64,000 nt of DNA from Streptomyces sp. NBC_00443. Lineage in GTDB: Bacteria; Actinomycetota; Actinomycetes; Streptomycetales; Streptomycetaceae. A model generated the notes under the pieces. It had not been told where the DNA came from. It searched no databases and worked only from the letters and a program-made list of their open reading frames with translations. The position numbers and the translations under genes were made by a program. The stretch is taken from positions 2,232,001 to 2,296,000 of the forward strand of contig NZ_CP107917.1 of NCBI RefSeq assembly GCF_036014175.1, written 5' to 3'. Shown in pieces: positions 37,607 to 46,221 of the stretch. Every line of letters starts with the position of its first letter. The stretch's first letter is position 1.

Positions 37607-38134
37607 ATGGAGACAACACAGAGCCAGCAGCAGGCGGCGCCCGGCGCCTTCACCGCCTTCGCCCGCTTCGTGTTCTGCGGCGGCGGGGTGGGGCTCGCCT
37701 CCAGCTTCGCCGTGGCGGCCCTCGCCACCTGGCTCCCCTGGGTCTTAGCCAATGCTCTGATCACCGTGGTCTCCACGCTCCTCGCCACCGAGCTGCACGC
37801 CCGCTTCACCTTCGTCGCGGGTGGGCGCGCCACCTGGCGTCAGCATGCGCAGTCGGCCGGGTCCGCGGCGGCCGCGTACGGGGTGACCTGCGTGGCGATG
37901 CTCATCCTGCACCAGCTGGTGGCGGCGCCCGGTGCGGTGCTCGAGCAGGTCGTCTACCTGTCCGCCTCCGCACTCGCCGGCGTCGCACGGTTCGCGGTGC
38001 TGCGCCTCGTCGTCTTCACCCGGAACCGTTCTCAGGCCGCCGCCTCCACCGTCAGCACCGCCCAACCCGTGCCCACGACCGTGGCCCACGCCTCGACCCC
38101 GGGCGACCCTGCGGTGCTCTGCTACGCCGCTTGA
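37607..38134 (+). CDS. GtrA family membrane protein
   Basis: 175 aa, four predicted membrane helices (FARFVFCGGGVGLASSFAVAAL, WVLANALITVVSTLLATEL, AAAYGVTCVAMLILHQL, VYLSASALAGVARFAVLRLVVF). The conserved HARFTFV after helix 2 is typical. GtrA proteins are thought to flip or bind polyprenyl-linked sugars. AGAGGGG at 37593-37599 sits 7 nt before ATG 37607. No glycosyltransferase partner is adjacent. It begins at the break point of the DUF4097 gene. Confidence 0.8.
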   Translation: METTQSQQQAAPGAFTAFARFVFCGGGVGLASSFAVAALATWLPWVLANALITVVSTLLATELHARFTFVAGGRATWRQHAQSAGSAAAAYGVTCVAMLILHQLVAAPGAVLEQVVYLSASALAGVARFAVLRLVVFTRNRSQAAASTVSTAQPVPTTVAHASTPGDPAVLCYAA

Positions 38135-38173
38135 CCAAAGCGATAGGCGCTCTCGCGCCCTCTCCGAGGAGTG

Positions 38174-38995
38174 TCAGGAGAACTCGTCACGGCGCGGCGC
38201 GACACGGAAGTCGAACGCTAGCGTCCCGGGATCAATGGCCGTTGCCCCGCCATCGACGGTGAGCACGGCGCCATTGACATACGACGCTGCCGGGGACAGC
38301 AGCCAGCAGATCGCCTCCGCGATCTCACGCGGCTCACCCGGGCGGCCCAGGGGCAGGAGTCTGGTCACCTCCTCATAGGCGTTCGCCACGCCGTCTCCCT
38401 GCAGGTCCGCTTCCGCGGCGAAGCGCGCCATGCGCCGGTCGGCCATCTCGCTCCGCACCCAGCTCGGACACACGATGTTGGCCCGCACCCCCTGACGCCC
38501 GTAATCGACGGCGACGGAACGGCAAAGCTGGAGGAGGGCTGCCTTGGACGTGGCGTACGGGGCGTTGCTCGTGCCGTTGCGCAGCGCGGACACCGAAGCG
38601 ACAGCGACCACCGAGCCGCCGGCCTCCACCAAGTGCGGGATCGCTGCGCGCAGGAGCAACAACGGGCCGGTGACATTGGTGCGCATCACCTCGTCCCAGT
38701 CCTCCAACGACAAGTCGCCTACGGCTCCACCGCGCCCGATGCCCGCATTGAGCACAAGTCCGTCGAGTCGCCCATGGGCGTCCAGGGCTGCTCGAACGAG
38801 ACCGTCGGCGGCTTCGGGGTCCCTCACATCGGACGGATACGCGAGGGCGCCGGTCTCCCGTTCGAGACGCCGCAACGGCTCGCTCCTCCGACCGGAGACG
38901 ACCACGTGGTGACCTCCCTCGCGCAGCAGGCGTACGGCGGCCTCGCCAATGCCCGTACCTCCACCGGTCACGATGACAACTCGCTTGTCCGTCAC
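38174..38995 (-). CDS. SDR family NAD(P)-dependent oxidoreductase
   Basis: 273 aa, classical short-chain dehydrogenase. The cofactor motif is VTGGGTGIG near residue 9, LVLNAGIGRGG follows, the catalytic serine lies in VASVSALRNG, and the YATSKAALL motif supplies Tyr and Lys. The C-terminal LSPAASYVNGAVLTVDGG is typical. The GTG start at 38995 matches the family N-terminus. Substrate unknown; its neighbours are unrelated. Confidence 0.92.
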   Translation of the reverse strand: MTDKRVVIVTGGGTGIGEAAVRLLREGGHHVVVSGRRSEPLRRLERETGALAYPSDVRDPEAADGLVRAALDAHGRLDGLVLNAGIGRGGAVGDLSLEDWDEVMRTNVTGPLLLLRAAIPHLVEAGGSVVAVASVSALRNGTSNAPYATSKAALLQLCRSVAVDYGRQGVRANIVCPSWVRSEMADRRMARFAAEADLQGDGVANAYEEVTRLLPLGRPGEPREIAEAICWLLSPAASYVNGAVLTVDGGATAIDPGTLAFDFRVAPRRDEFS

Positions 38996-39212
38996 TGCTG
39001 TTCTGGCTCCTTCGGGATCACAAGGTGGATCCGAGCCTAGAACCCACTGATCCATTGCTGACGGCTTTGAGACAGCCGTCGACATGAACCGCGTCGCCGT
39101 CCGACACGAAGCCGGTCAGCGCCGGCACGCCTGTCTCTTCTGCCAGTTCGGCGAGCAGGGCGCGGGCACCGGCGACAGCCTGCCGTCCCCCGGCCCGGCC
39201 GCATGTCGTTGG

Positions 39213-40427
39213 TCAGTCGGGCCGTTGGGTGCGGTTCTCGTGAGCCAGGCCGTCCGGGCGGGCAGACGTGCGCGGGCCGAGGGGAAGGACCAGAGCCCGC
39301 AGCAGCACAGGGGCCGACGGCCGGAGGGCCATGGGATCCGACGGCCGAAGGATCGCCCCGATGTCGTGCCATCCCCAGGACAGGAAGTCGTCGAAGACCG
39401 GAGCGTCGGCTTGGTCGACCAGTGTCGCCCCGAGCGAGGCGTGGTGGTCGGCGAGCAGCCGTTCCTGGAGCCTGCGAGCGAGGCCGTGGTCGTCCGTATG
39501 GGGATGCACCACGACCTCGGTGATCGCGAAGACGTGGCCGGACGCGGTGAGCTGTTCGATGCTCTGCGGAAGGGGCCCGTCGAACCCCCTCCACCAGGTC
39601 CCCGCCCGCGGTACGGGGAATCCGTAGGCACACCCGGCGAAGGCCGTGTCCTCCGCGATCAGCAGGGCGAATCCGGCCCGCCGGATGTCGCCCGTGAGCC
39701 GCCGCAGAAACGCCTCCCGGCCTCGGTATTCCTGGCCTGCCTGCGCACGTGAGGACTCCACGTACAGATCGGCCAGGTCCTCCCGCAGCGTCTCCGCCTG
39801 CCAGCGGTTCAGTCGGCGCAGACGTACCGCGTGGGCGGGAGTCGATGTGCTTCCGCCGCCGCCCCCTGGCGGCACCCGGCGGGGCGGGCCCGTCACCGGT
39901 GCACCGCCCGCGGCAGCGGGAATCCGGCGTGACGGTGGTCGAACTGCGTGGAGCTCATGGAGCAGGAACCCGGAGGCGGTGATCTCGATGATGCGGGCCA
40001 AGGCCGGTGGCGGACGGTGCAGTCGGAGGATGCTTCCGGCATCGGTGGCGAGCTGGGATGCCTTGAGGAAGGCGTTGAGTCCGCTGGCGTCGCAGAAGGT
40101 GACCGCCGTCAGATCGACGTCGGCGGTGCGGATGCCGTCGCGCAAGCATGCGGCCAGTGCGGCGCGCACGAGAGGGGCGGTGGTGAAGTCGATCTCACCT
40201 GCGAGGGTGATCAGCGCGCGAGTGGTGCGGTCGTGCCGGTGGACGTTCAGTTGTGGGCGGGGCACGGCTCCTCGGTTCTGAACTGCAAGGTGCCCGTCGG
40301 GGGCGCGTGGCGGGGCCGGTCCGGCCCTCGCGGCGTGCTGCCGATAGGGGAGGTACGCGGTGATAACTGAACGGCCGGTCCGGCAGCCTGGGTTGGCGAG
40401 CGCGGCGGCGGATGGCGGATCGGTCAT
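39213..40427 (-). CDS. STAS domain-GNAT acetyltransferase fusion
   Basis: 404 aa joining two modules. Residues about 55-165 are an anti-sigma-factor-antagonist STAS domain (ALITLAGEIDFTTAPLVRAAL, then VDLTAVTFCDASGLNAFLKA with the phosphorylatable serine). A proline/glycine-rich hinge follows (about 175-200). Residues about 205-375 are a GNAT-like acetyltransferase (FALLIAEDTAFAGCAYGFPV, VFAITEVVVHPHTDDHGLARRLQERLLAD). The pairing suggests acetyltransfer tied to a partner-switch stress pathway (inference). The first 50 residues may be over-called. Confidence 0.78.
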   Translation of the reverse strand: MTDPPSAAALANPGCRTGRSVITAYLPYRQHAARAGPAPPRAPDGHLAVQNRGAVPRPQLNVHRHDRTTRALITLAGEIDFTTAPLVRAALAACLRDGIRTADVDLTAVTFCDASGLNAFLKASQLATDAGSILRLHRPPPALARIIEITASGFLLHELHAVRPPSRRIPAAAGGAPVTGPPRRVPPGGGGGSTSTPAHAVRLRRLNRWQAETLREDLADLYVESSRAQAGQEYRGREAFLRRLTGDIRRAGFALLIAEDTAFAGCAYGFPVPRAGTWWRGFDGPLPQSIEQLTASGHVFAITEVVVHPHTDDHGLARRLQERLLADHHASLGATLVDQADAPVFDDFLSWGWHDIGAILRPSDPMALRPSAPVLLRALVLPLGPRTSARPDGLAHENRTQRPD

Positions 40428-40606
40428 CCGGGATGCGCGCCATGCGATCGGACGGAAGGTCCGCGCCCGGCGGGCATCGTGTCCTGCAGGGTGCCGCCCG
40501 AGGCCGGGACGGCACCGTCGGAAGCCTGATCAGCGGACGGGGCCGGCGGGGGCCGGGGGCGGTGGGGCGGTGGGCCGGTGGGCCGGTGGGGCACAGGACA
40601 CGGGAA

Positions 40607-40644
40607 GACCCCGGCCTGTCATGTGCGGTGCGGCGGCCGGGGTC
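40607..40644 (-). terminator. hairpin downstream of small membrane protein gene
   Basis: GACCCCGGCC (40607-40616) and GGCCGGGGTC (40635-40644) form a perfect 10-bp stem 38 bp after the stop of the 40682-40939 gene. Short GGTGGGCC-type tandem units lie beside it at 40560-40592. Confidence 0.6.
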
Positions 40645-40681
40645 CTGGGCTGCGGAGGGGGTTATCAGTCGGTAGGTGCTG

Positions 40682-40939
40682 TCAGTTCGGTCGGCTCGGT
40701 CTGTTCGTGCGGCTCGGGCCGTCCTGACGAGGGTGACGGCGGCCGGCGGTGCCGCTCGCTCCCACCCGGCCGTGGGCCTTACGCGGAGCCAACGGGTCCG
40801 GTCCCGGGATCGGCATCCCGGAACGGGCGTAGTGGAAGGCGGCCATGCCGTCGTTGTGCTGCAAGTTGAGCAAGTGGATGAGGAGCACCCCGAAGGCGAT
40901 CACCGCGAGGGTCACGATCACGATCACGAATGTCTGCAT
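40682..40939 (-). CDS. small single-pass membrane protein
   Basis: 85 aa: one N-terminal membrane helix (FVIVIVTLAVIAFGVLLIHLL) and a basic, disordered tail. ATG 40939 is supported by GAGG eight bases upstream. Not recognised. It lies 5 bp after the DUF5994 gene on the same strand, so the two are likely co-transcribed. Confidence 0.55.
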   Translation of the reverse strand: MQTFVIVIVTLAVIAFGVLLIHLLNLQHNDGMAAFHYARSGMPIPGPDPLAPRKAHGRVGASGTAGRRHPRQDGPSRTNRPSRPN

Positions 40940-40944
40940 GGTCC

Positions 40945-41544
40945 TCACCTCGCCATCGGCTGATGCGGCAGCGCGGCGGTCACGGTCGGGATCCGGGGAC
41001 GTGCGGCCGGATCGCGGGCCTCATGACCCCCTTCGGAGTCCCAGACCGCCTCCACGGCCCGGTCCGTCTCGGACACCGTCCGCAGGCGCGCCGCCTCCTC
41101 CATCAACCGGCTCGCGGTCGACGTGCCCAGTGGGTCGCTCGCGGCGGCCATCAGCCAGGCGGCGGAGACGGGAGTCGTCCGCGGCGGCACCACCAGGAGG
41201 TTCCAGCGGCCCGTGCGGTACGAGAGCAGCAGCAGTTCGTGCGGGTCCTGCTCGGCCAGGAACCAGCCCACCTTCACCACGTGCCCGTCGACGGACACCT
41301 TGCGCGGAACGACCGGCCAGTGGATGGGGTTCACCGTGACCCGCGTGATCCGCCCCCACAACGGATCCAGTACGGCCGTCAGGGAGGGGAGTTCGGACTC
41401 GAGATCGCGGGAGCGCGGCCACCAGGCGCCGTCCAGCAGAGCCGGTGCGGGGCCGGTGGGAGCGAGCGACAGACGCAGAGAGGACGAGGAAAAGGCACGG
41501 CCATCGGCTTCGGCTGTCGGCGGGATGGAAATGGTCGCAGTCAT
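40945..41544 (-). CDS. DUF5994 family protein (copy 1)
   Basis: 199 aa, function unknown. The DUF5994 core is seen: LLDGAWWPRSRDLESELPSLTAVLDPLWGRITRVTVNPIHWP, then VGWFLAEQDPHELLLLSYRTGRWNLLVVPP and AAWLMAAASDP. The ATG 41544 lies 15 bp from a 24-bp perfect palindrome. One of three paralogues within 2 kb. Confidence 0.85.
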   Translation of the reverse strand: MTATISIPPTAEADGRAFSSSSLRLSLAPTGPAPALLDGAWWPRSRDLESELPSLTAVLDPLWGRITRVTVNPIHWPVVPRKVSVDGHVVKVGWFLAEQDPHELLLLSYRTGRWNLLVVPPRTTPVSAAWLMAAASDPLGTSTASRLMEEAARLRTVSETDRAVEAVWDSEGGHEARDPAARPRIPTVTAALPHQPMAR

Positions 41545-41964
41545 GACGCGAACCCTGCCCCGGGCCGGTCATGACCGGCCCGGCGTATTCAATCGCCGAA
41601 AACGACACGGGCTGGAAGCCTGTGCGCGAAAATATCCTCGGTGACTTCAGCCTACTCCTCGAACAGACCCAACGTACCGAACGGCCAACGGAGAAACGGT
41701 CCCATGCGTCCCGGCACGGGGCCACCGCCCCAGAGGCAACAGTCCGAACGGGCCGTGCGCGCCCGGCAGTGGAAAGGGATGACCCGCCGGGCTGAGGATC
41801 CGTTCGGCCTGGGTCACGCTGTCCGGTCCACCCGGCTCCTGCGGGGAGTAGCGTGAAGTCATCGGGAGCACTTCGCACATCGGCTCCGATGCCGGTGCCG
41901 TTCCCGGTGAGTGACGACACCGGGCAGCTGTTCTCGCGCAGGAGTCCGGAGACGGGTTTGCGCG
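41545..41964. promoter_or_regulatory. divergent promoter region with 24-bp palindrome
   Basis: A 420-bp gap between two divergent DUF5994 genes. At 41560-41583 a perfect 24-bp palindrome centred on GGTCATGACC, with GC arms, lies just upstream of copy 1. It is either an operator or a leader hairpin. AT-rich stretches at 41586-41640 may hold promoters. I see no gene in the rest. Confidence 0.55.
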
Positions 41965-42516
41965 ATGTCCGCGACCACCTCTCACTCCCCGCTGCGGGCC
42001 GTTCCCTTCAGGGCCCCGACCGCGCGCCTCTCGTTGAGATCCGAGAGCTCTTCTGGAGGGCCCACCGAGTTGGACGGCGCCTGGTGGCCCCGTTCACGCG
42101 ACCTGCCGAGCGAGCTCTCCGCCTTGGCGGACGTGCTGGATCCGCTGTGGGGGCGGATCACCCGTATCGCGGTCAACCCCCGCCACTGGCCGATCCTCCC
42201 GCCCCGGATCTTCGTCAACGGCCATGTGGTGAAAATCGGTTGGTTCACCTCCGAGCTGGATCCGCACGGGATCACTCTGCTGTCCTACACCGCGGGCCGA
42301 TGGAACCTTCTGGTGATCCCCCCGGAGACCGGCGCCTCCTCGGCCGCCCGGCTGATGGCCGCCGCGAGTGCGGACACCGGTCCGCCGGCCACCGCGACCG
42401 CGCTCATGACGGCGGAACGGGCCCGCCACGCACGGGGGGCGAGGGCCGGGAAGGGCCGGAGTGGCGGTGCCCTCTGGTCCCACGGCCGGAATCAGCAACG
42501 AGCAGTAGGGGGATGA
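41965..42516 (+). CDS. DUF5994 family protein (copy 2)
   Basis: 183 aa from ATG 41965; GTG 41911 is an alternative, and neither has an ideal ribosome site. The core LDGAWWPRSRDLPSELSALADVLDPLWGRITRIAVNPRHWPI and VGWFTSELDPHGITLLSYTAGRWNLLVIPP-like sequence closely match copy 1, so these are recent paralogues. The basic C-terminal tail differs. Function unknown. Confidence 0.8.
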   Translation: MSATTSHSPLRAVPFRAPTARLSLRSESSSGGPTELDGAWWPRSRDLPSELSALADVLDPLWGRITRIAVNPRHWPILPPRIFVNGHVVKIGWFTSELDPHGITLLSYTAGRWNLLVIPPETGASSAARLMAAASADTGPPATATALMTAERARHARGARAGKGRSGGALWSHGRNQQRAVGG

Positions 42517-42572
42517 CTGCACGCACAACGCGTCGCCCACCGCGGGCCGGACAGCGCAGGGGCGGGGTCCCG

Positions 42573-42971
42573 TCACACTGGATCCCCGGCGGCTGCCATG
42601 AGCGGTTCCGCGGCCTGCTCAGTCGTATCCGGGGGCACGACCAGTAGGTCCCAGCGCCCCCCCGGCCGGGGGGGCGAGCAGGACGATCGTGTGCGGGGAG
42701 GACGCCGCCACCGTCCTGTGCAGACGTACGACCTCGTTGAAGACCAGCATCCGGCCGGGCACCGCGGACCACGTCGCCCCGTTGACGGTGACGCTGGTGA
42801 CGTGACCCCACGTGCGGGTCAACTCGGTCGGCAGCCGGGGGAGTTCGACGAGCAGATCGTACGAGCGAGGCCACCACGCTCCGTCGATGGCCCGGCGCGT
42901 GCCGCCGTGGGGGCCAGGCGCATGCGCAGGAGGGGGTGGGAGGGAAGCGGGGGTTGCAGTGCGGTGGTCAT
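42573..42971 (-). pseudogene. DUF5994 family protein (copy 3, frameshifted)
   Basis: The third paralogue, starting ATG 42971 with CAGGAG upstream and LLRMRLAPTAA as N-terminus. The frame changes near 42890 before IDGAWWPRSYDLLVELPRL. It changes again at the C7-GGCC-G7 palindrome (42657-42674), after which GRWDLLVVPPDTTEQAAEPLMAAAGDPV completes the family C-terminus to a stop at 42573. Either two sequencing indels or a decayed copy. Confidence 0.7.
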
Positions 42972-43051
42972 GAAGGCTCCTGTCGACTGCCGTGCCGCGG
43001 AAGGGTGGGAGCGGAAGGTGAGGGGGGAGAGGGGGAGGCGCGCGGCCGGTG

Positions 43052-43626
43052 TCAGGCGCGGCGGGCGGCGACCCGGTCCGCCGTCGGCCGGCGCACGTCG
43101 TGCACCCAGACGACGTGCACGTGCAGCAGTCCACGCAACTGGCCGCGTATATGCGTGCCGAAGCGGTACGGCGAGTGCGGGTCGCCGGGCCGGTCGGTGA
43201 ACGCGTGGTGGCGTCGGTGGGTGGCGACCCAGCCGATGACGTCGCCCTGGAAACTCACCGACGGAAACTCATCGACCCGGCCACCGCGAGCGCGATGCGC
43301 ACGGGATGGACGGCCCGGTAACCGCCGTGGGTGAGGCGGTGGAAGCCGACGGTGACGCCGAGACCCGTGATCGTGTAGAGGACGACCGTGAGCACGATGC
43401 CGGCGGGATGGATGAGACTCCCCCACAGCAGCCGGCCGAGCAGGCCGAGCGCCACGAACGGCAGGACGACGATCACCGCCGTCACCGTGACGTACAGCCG
43501 TTCACCGCCGGCGCGCACGGGCGCCGGGCCGTCCGTCGGGGAGGGGGACGTCCCGTCGTAGCCCTGGGGCGGCGGGGCGGGGTCCGACGGCGTGACCGTC
43601 GTGGACGTGCTCGGACTGAGTGGCAT
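43052..43626 (-). pseudogene. acyl-CoA (delta-9 type) fatty acid desaturase remnant
   Basis: The N-terminal part of a membrane di-iron desaturase: two membrane helices, the first histidine box GFHRLTHGGY, then HRRHHAFTD as the second box and GDPHSPYRFGTHIRGQLRGLLHVHV. A 14-bp tandem duplication (43248-43261 and 43262-43275, 12 of 14 identical) breaks the frame at GSMSF/SVSFQGD. The protein then ends about 150 residues early, without the third histidine box. ATG 43626 has GAGGAG upstream. A genuine pseudogene by these two lesions. Confidence 0.82.
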
Positions 43627-43948
43627 ACGTGGCTCCTCGGCCTGGATGCGGATGGCGCGGCCGGGGTCACGGGCTGCCCATGTGAGGACGGTGGCGTGCT
43701 GTGGAAGGCACGTGGTCCGGAGAACTACGGAACACGAGACGACGGCCGGGACCGGTCGGAAATCCGATATCGGAATTTCGGCATCGGAATTTCGGCATAC
43801 GAAAAGCCCTCGTCCCGTCCGCCGTACTCCCGCCTGTGCGACCACCGCGGCTGTTTCGGAAGCGGCATCGCGTTCACACGGACAGAGCCCGCCGATGAAA
43901 CCCACTGGTCGTGGGCAGGTACTCGGGCCGGGACGGGTGGTGGCAACC
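43627..43948. promoter_or_regulatory. intergenic region with direct and inverted repeats
   Basis: A 322-bp gap. CGGAATTTCGGCAT occurs twice in tandem (43771-43784 and 43785-43798), overlapping the palindrome CCGATATCGG (43764-43773). It is one of the few AT-rich spots in the area and lies about 150 bp upstream of a small winged-helix gene, a likely regulator site. No gene is seen. Confidence 0.5.
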
Positions 43949-44221
43949 ATGGCAACACTGCACCAGCGGAAGAGCTACCGCGACGCGATCATGAAAATCC
44001 TGTACGAGGACATGGAAGGCAGAGGCCTTCCTGATGCTTCCGGGGCCAAGCTGCGTGACGATCTGGCGATCCCTGAGCAGGATCTGGCCGCGGCCTGCAC
44101 TTATCTGGTGGGCGAAGGACTTGTCACGGTCCGCTGGGCCCATGGAGACACACCCGCGACGGTCACGCTGACACATCAGGGGATACGGCTCATGGAGGCC
44201 GAGGAGGAGGATCGCGGCTGA
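43949..44221 (+). CDS. small winged-helix DNA-binding protein
   Basis: A 90-aa protein reading as one winged helix: YRDAIMKILYEDMEGRGLPDASGAKLRDDLAIPEQDLAAACTYLVGEGLVTV, then a wing (RWAHGDTPATVTLTHQGIRLMEAEE). GGTGG lies just before ATG 43949. It resembles single-domain MarR/PadR-like proteins without an effector domain. The repeats upstream may be its own operator. Confidence 0.7.
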   Translation: MATLHQRKSYRDAIMKILYEDMEGRGLPDASGAKLRDDLAIPEQDLAAACTYLVGEGLVTVRWAHGDTPATVTLTHQGIRLMEAEEEDRG

Positions 44222-44320
44222 CCCGGCGGGGCCAACGCCAGAGGGCCGGTACGGAAGGCCCTGTCCACCCGGACGGAGGTGGGCGAGCAGGATCTCGTGT
44301 CGGCCGTGCGGGCCGGTTCC

Positions 44321-44362
44321 CGTCAGGGGACCATCGGTACTGATGTGTCGGTTCCCCTGACG
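44321..44362 (+). promoter_or_regulatory. inverted repeat in the leader of the SpoIIE phosphatase gene
   Basis: CGTCAGGGGA (44321-44330) and TCCCCTGACG (44353-44362) are perfectly complementary, and the stem extends by two pairs with one bulge. It ends 48 bp before the start codon. It may be an operator dyad or an RNA hairpin. Confidence 0.5.
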
Positions 44363-44409
44363 CGCCCGCGGTCTTCGGTGGGAGGGTGCCATGGCTGGAG
44401 GGCGGCGTG

Positions 44410-46209
44410 ATGAAGGATGCGGTGCCCGGTGCGGGAGGTGAGGGACGGTCGTGGCCGGCGGCCGAGCCGGACTTCTGGCGGCAGGTCGTCGAGCAGCTGA
44501 GCACAGCCCTGATGGTGGTGGATCCGGCCGGCCGGATCCTCGCCGCCAACTCGGCCGCAGAACGGCTGCTGGGCCGAGCCACCCGCGCGATACGCGGGAA
44601 GGATGCGCACGAGCTGCTGCACCGGGACACGGACGGCGGCCCGCTCCTGCGGGAGCAGTGCCCGCTGCTCCGGGCGCTGGCCGAGGGGACCGCTGCGCGC
44701 GGGGAGGGCGACAGCTACCTGCGCGGTGACAGTCGCCTGGTCACGATCTCGTGGTCCGCTTCTCCCCTGACGGACGGCGCCTCGTTCAAGGGCATGGCCG
44801 TGCTGTTCACCGACATCACGGGCGACCGCAGCGCGCGCCGGGAGCGTGCGGCCTATGCGAGTGCTCTGGAGGACCTCAACGAGCGGCTGACGCTGGTCGC
44901 GGAGATCACCGACGTCCTGGGTCAGACCCTGGAGACCGGCGATGCCCTCGCTCGGCTGGGCCGCCTGCTGGTTCCCCGCCTCGCCGACTGGGCGGCGGTG
45001 GACCTCCGGACCGGTTCCGGGCAGGTCCACCGGGTGGCGGTGACCGGCCCCGCGGGCCGGGACGCCAGGCTGGAGGGCGGGCGCGAGCGCCTTCCCGAGA
45101 CCGGGGAGGCGGTCCGCTCAGCTCTTGTCCAGGTGCTGCACGGAGGTGATCCCGTACTGCAGAACGAGCCGGACGCGCAGGACGCGCAGGACGCGCAGGA
45201 CGCGCAGGACGAGACGGGCAAGACGGATGAGACGGACGAGACGGAGACGACCGCATCGCCCGGCTCTCCCCTGGCCGCCGCCCACAGCGACTTCCTGCGG
45301 ACGGCGGGTGCGACGTCCGCCATCACGGTGCCGCTGGGGTCCAGTCAGCAGATCACCGGCGCCCTGACGGTGGTGCGCACCGATCCGGCGCACCCTTTCG
45401 ACGCCGCCGACCTGGAGGTGGTGAGTGACATCGGCCGCCGGGTCGGCCTGGTCATCGACAACGCACGGCGGTTCGGCCGCCAGCGCGCCGTCGCCGAGGC
45501 CATGCAGCACAACCTGCTCGCCCCACTGCCCCAGCCCGGCCGTCTGCGGCTGGCCGCCCGCTACCAGCCCGCCCCCGTCGGCTCCCAGGTCGGCGGCGAC
45601 TGGTACGACGCGTTCGAGCTGAAGGACGGGACGCTCGCGGTGGTCATCGGCGACGTCGTGGGCCACGACCTGACCGCGGCCGCCGGGATGGCCCAACTGC
45701 ACGGCATCCTGCGGTCCCTGGCCTGGGACCACACCGGACCGCCCGGCGCCGTCGTCGACCGCCTCGACGACGCCATGCCCGCCATCACCACCGTCCCCAT
45801 GGCCACCCTCGTCCTCGCACAGGTCGAGGGTCACCCGCACACCGGCCCATGGACACTTCACTGGACCAGCGCCGGACATCCGCCGCCTCTCCTCCTGCCC
45901 CCCGGCGGAGACGCGCAGTACCTCGAAGCCGGACAGGGACTCGTCCTCGGCGCCCCGGTGGGCACCGGCGGGGGCCGGCCGGACGCCACGCACCCCCTGC
46001 CGCCGGGTTCCACCCTGCTCTTCTACACCGACGGGCTGATCGAAGTCCCCGGCAGCGACCTCGGCACCGGCCTGGACCGGCTGCGTCGCCACGCCCTCGC
46101 GCTCGCCCACACACCGCTGGACACGTTGTGCGACCAGCTGCTCGCCGGCATGCCGCCCGGCAGCACCGACGACGTGGCCCTGCTCGCCCTGCGTCTGCCG
46201 GAGCTGTGA
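44410..46209 (+). CDS. PAS-GAF-SpoIIE (PP2C) phosphatase
   Basis: 599 aa. PAS domain about 20-140 (ALMVVDPAGRILAANSAAERLLGR), GAF domain about 165-340 and a SpoIIE-type PP2C domain from about 370. The metal-binding motifs GGDWYDAF, VVIGDVVGHDLTAAAGMAQL, LLFYTDGLIEV and STDDVALLALR are all present, so it should be active. It would dephosphorylate an anti-sigma-factor antagonist. The GAF domain contains an acidic low-complexity loop made by a 9-bp repeat. ATG 44410 is supported by GGAGGG. Confidence 0.9.
   Translation: MKDAVPGAGGEGRSWPAAEPDFWRQVVEQLSTALMVVDPAGRILAANSAAERLLGRATRAIRGKDAHELLHRDTDGGPLLREQCPLLRALAEGTAARGEGDSYLRGDSRLVTISWSASPLTDGASFKGMAVLFTDITGDRSARRERAAYASALEDLNERLTLVAEITDVLGQTLETGDALARLGRLLVPRLADWAAVDLRTGSGQVHRVAVTGPAGRDARLEGGRERLPETGEAVRSALVQVLHGGDPVLQNEPDAQDAQDAQDAQDETGKTDETDETETTASPGSPLAAAHSDFLRTAGATSAITVPLGSSQQITGALTVVRTDPAHPFDAADLEVVSDIGRRVGLVIDNARRFGRQRAVAEAMQHNLLAPLPQPGRLRLAARYQPAPVGSQVGGDWYDAFELKDGTLAVVIGDVVGHDLTAAAGMAQLHGILRSLAWDHTGPPGAVVDRLDDAMPAITTVPMATLVLAQVEGHPHTGPWTLHWTSAGHPPPLLLPPGGDAQYLEAGQGLVLGAPVGTGGGRPDATHPLPPGSTLLFYTDGLIEVPGSDLGTGLDRLRRHALALAHTPLDTLCDQLLAGMPPGSTDDVALLALRLPEL
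45172..45207. repeat. 9-bp microsatellite in the SpoIIE phosphatase gene
   Basis: GACGCGCAG repeated exactly four times, encoding four D-A-Q units inside the GAF domain, followed by an acidic D/E/T-rich stretch. A candidate site for in-frame length variation. Confidence 0.85.
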
Positions 46210-46221
46210 CACAGGACGCCG

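Noticed and set aside
40540..40592. CRISPR-like or satellite array in the GGTGGGCC tract
   Set aside because: Units are only about 8 bp, imperfect and without spacers; simple GC low complexity.
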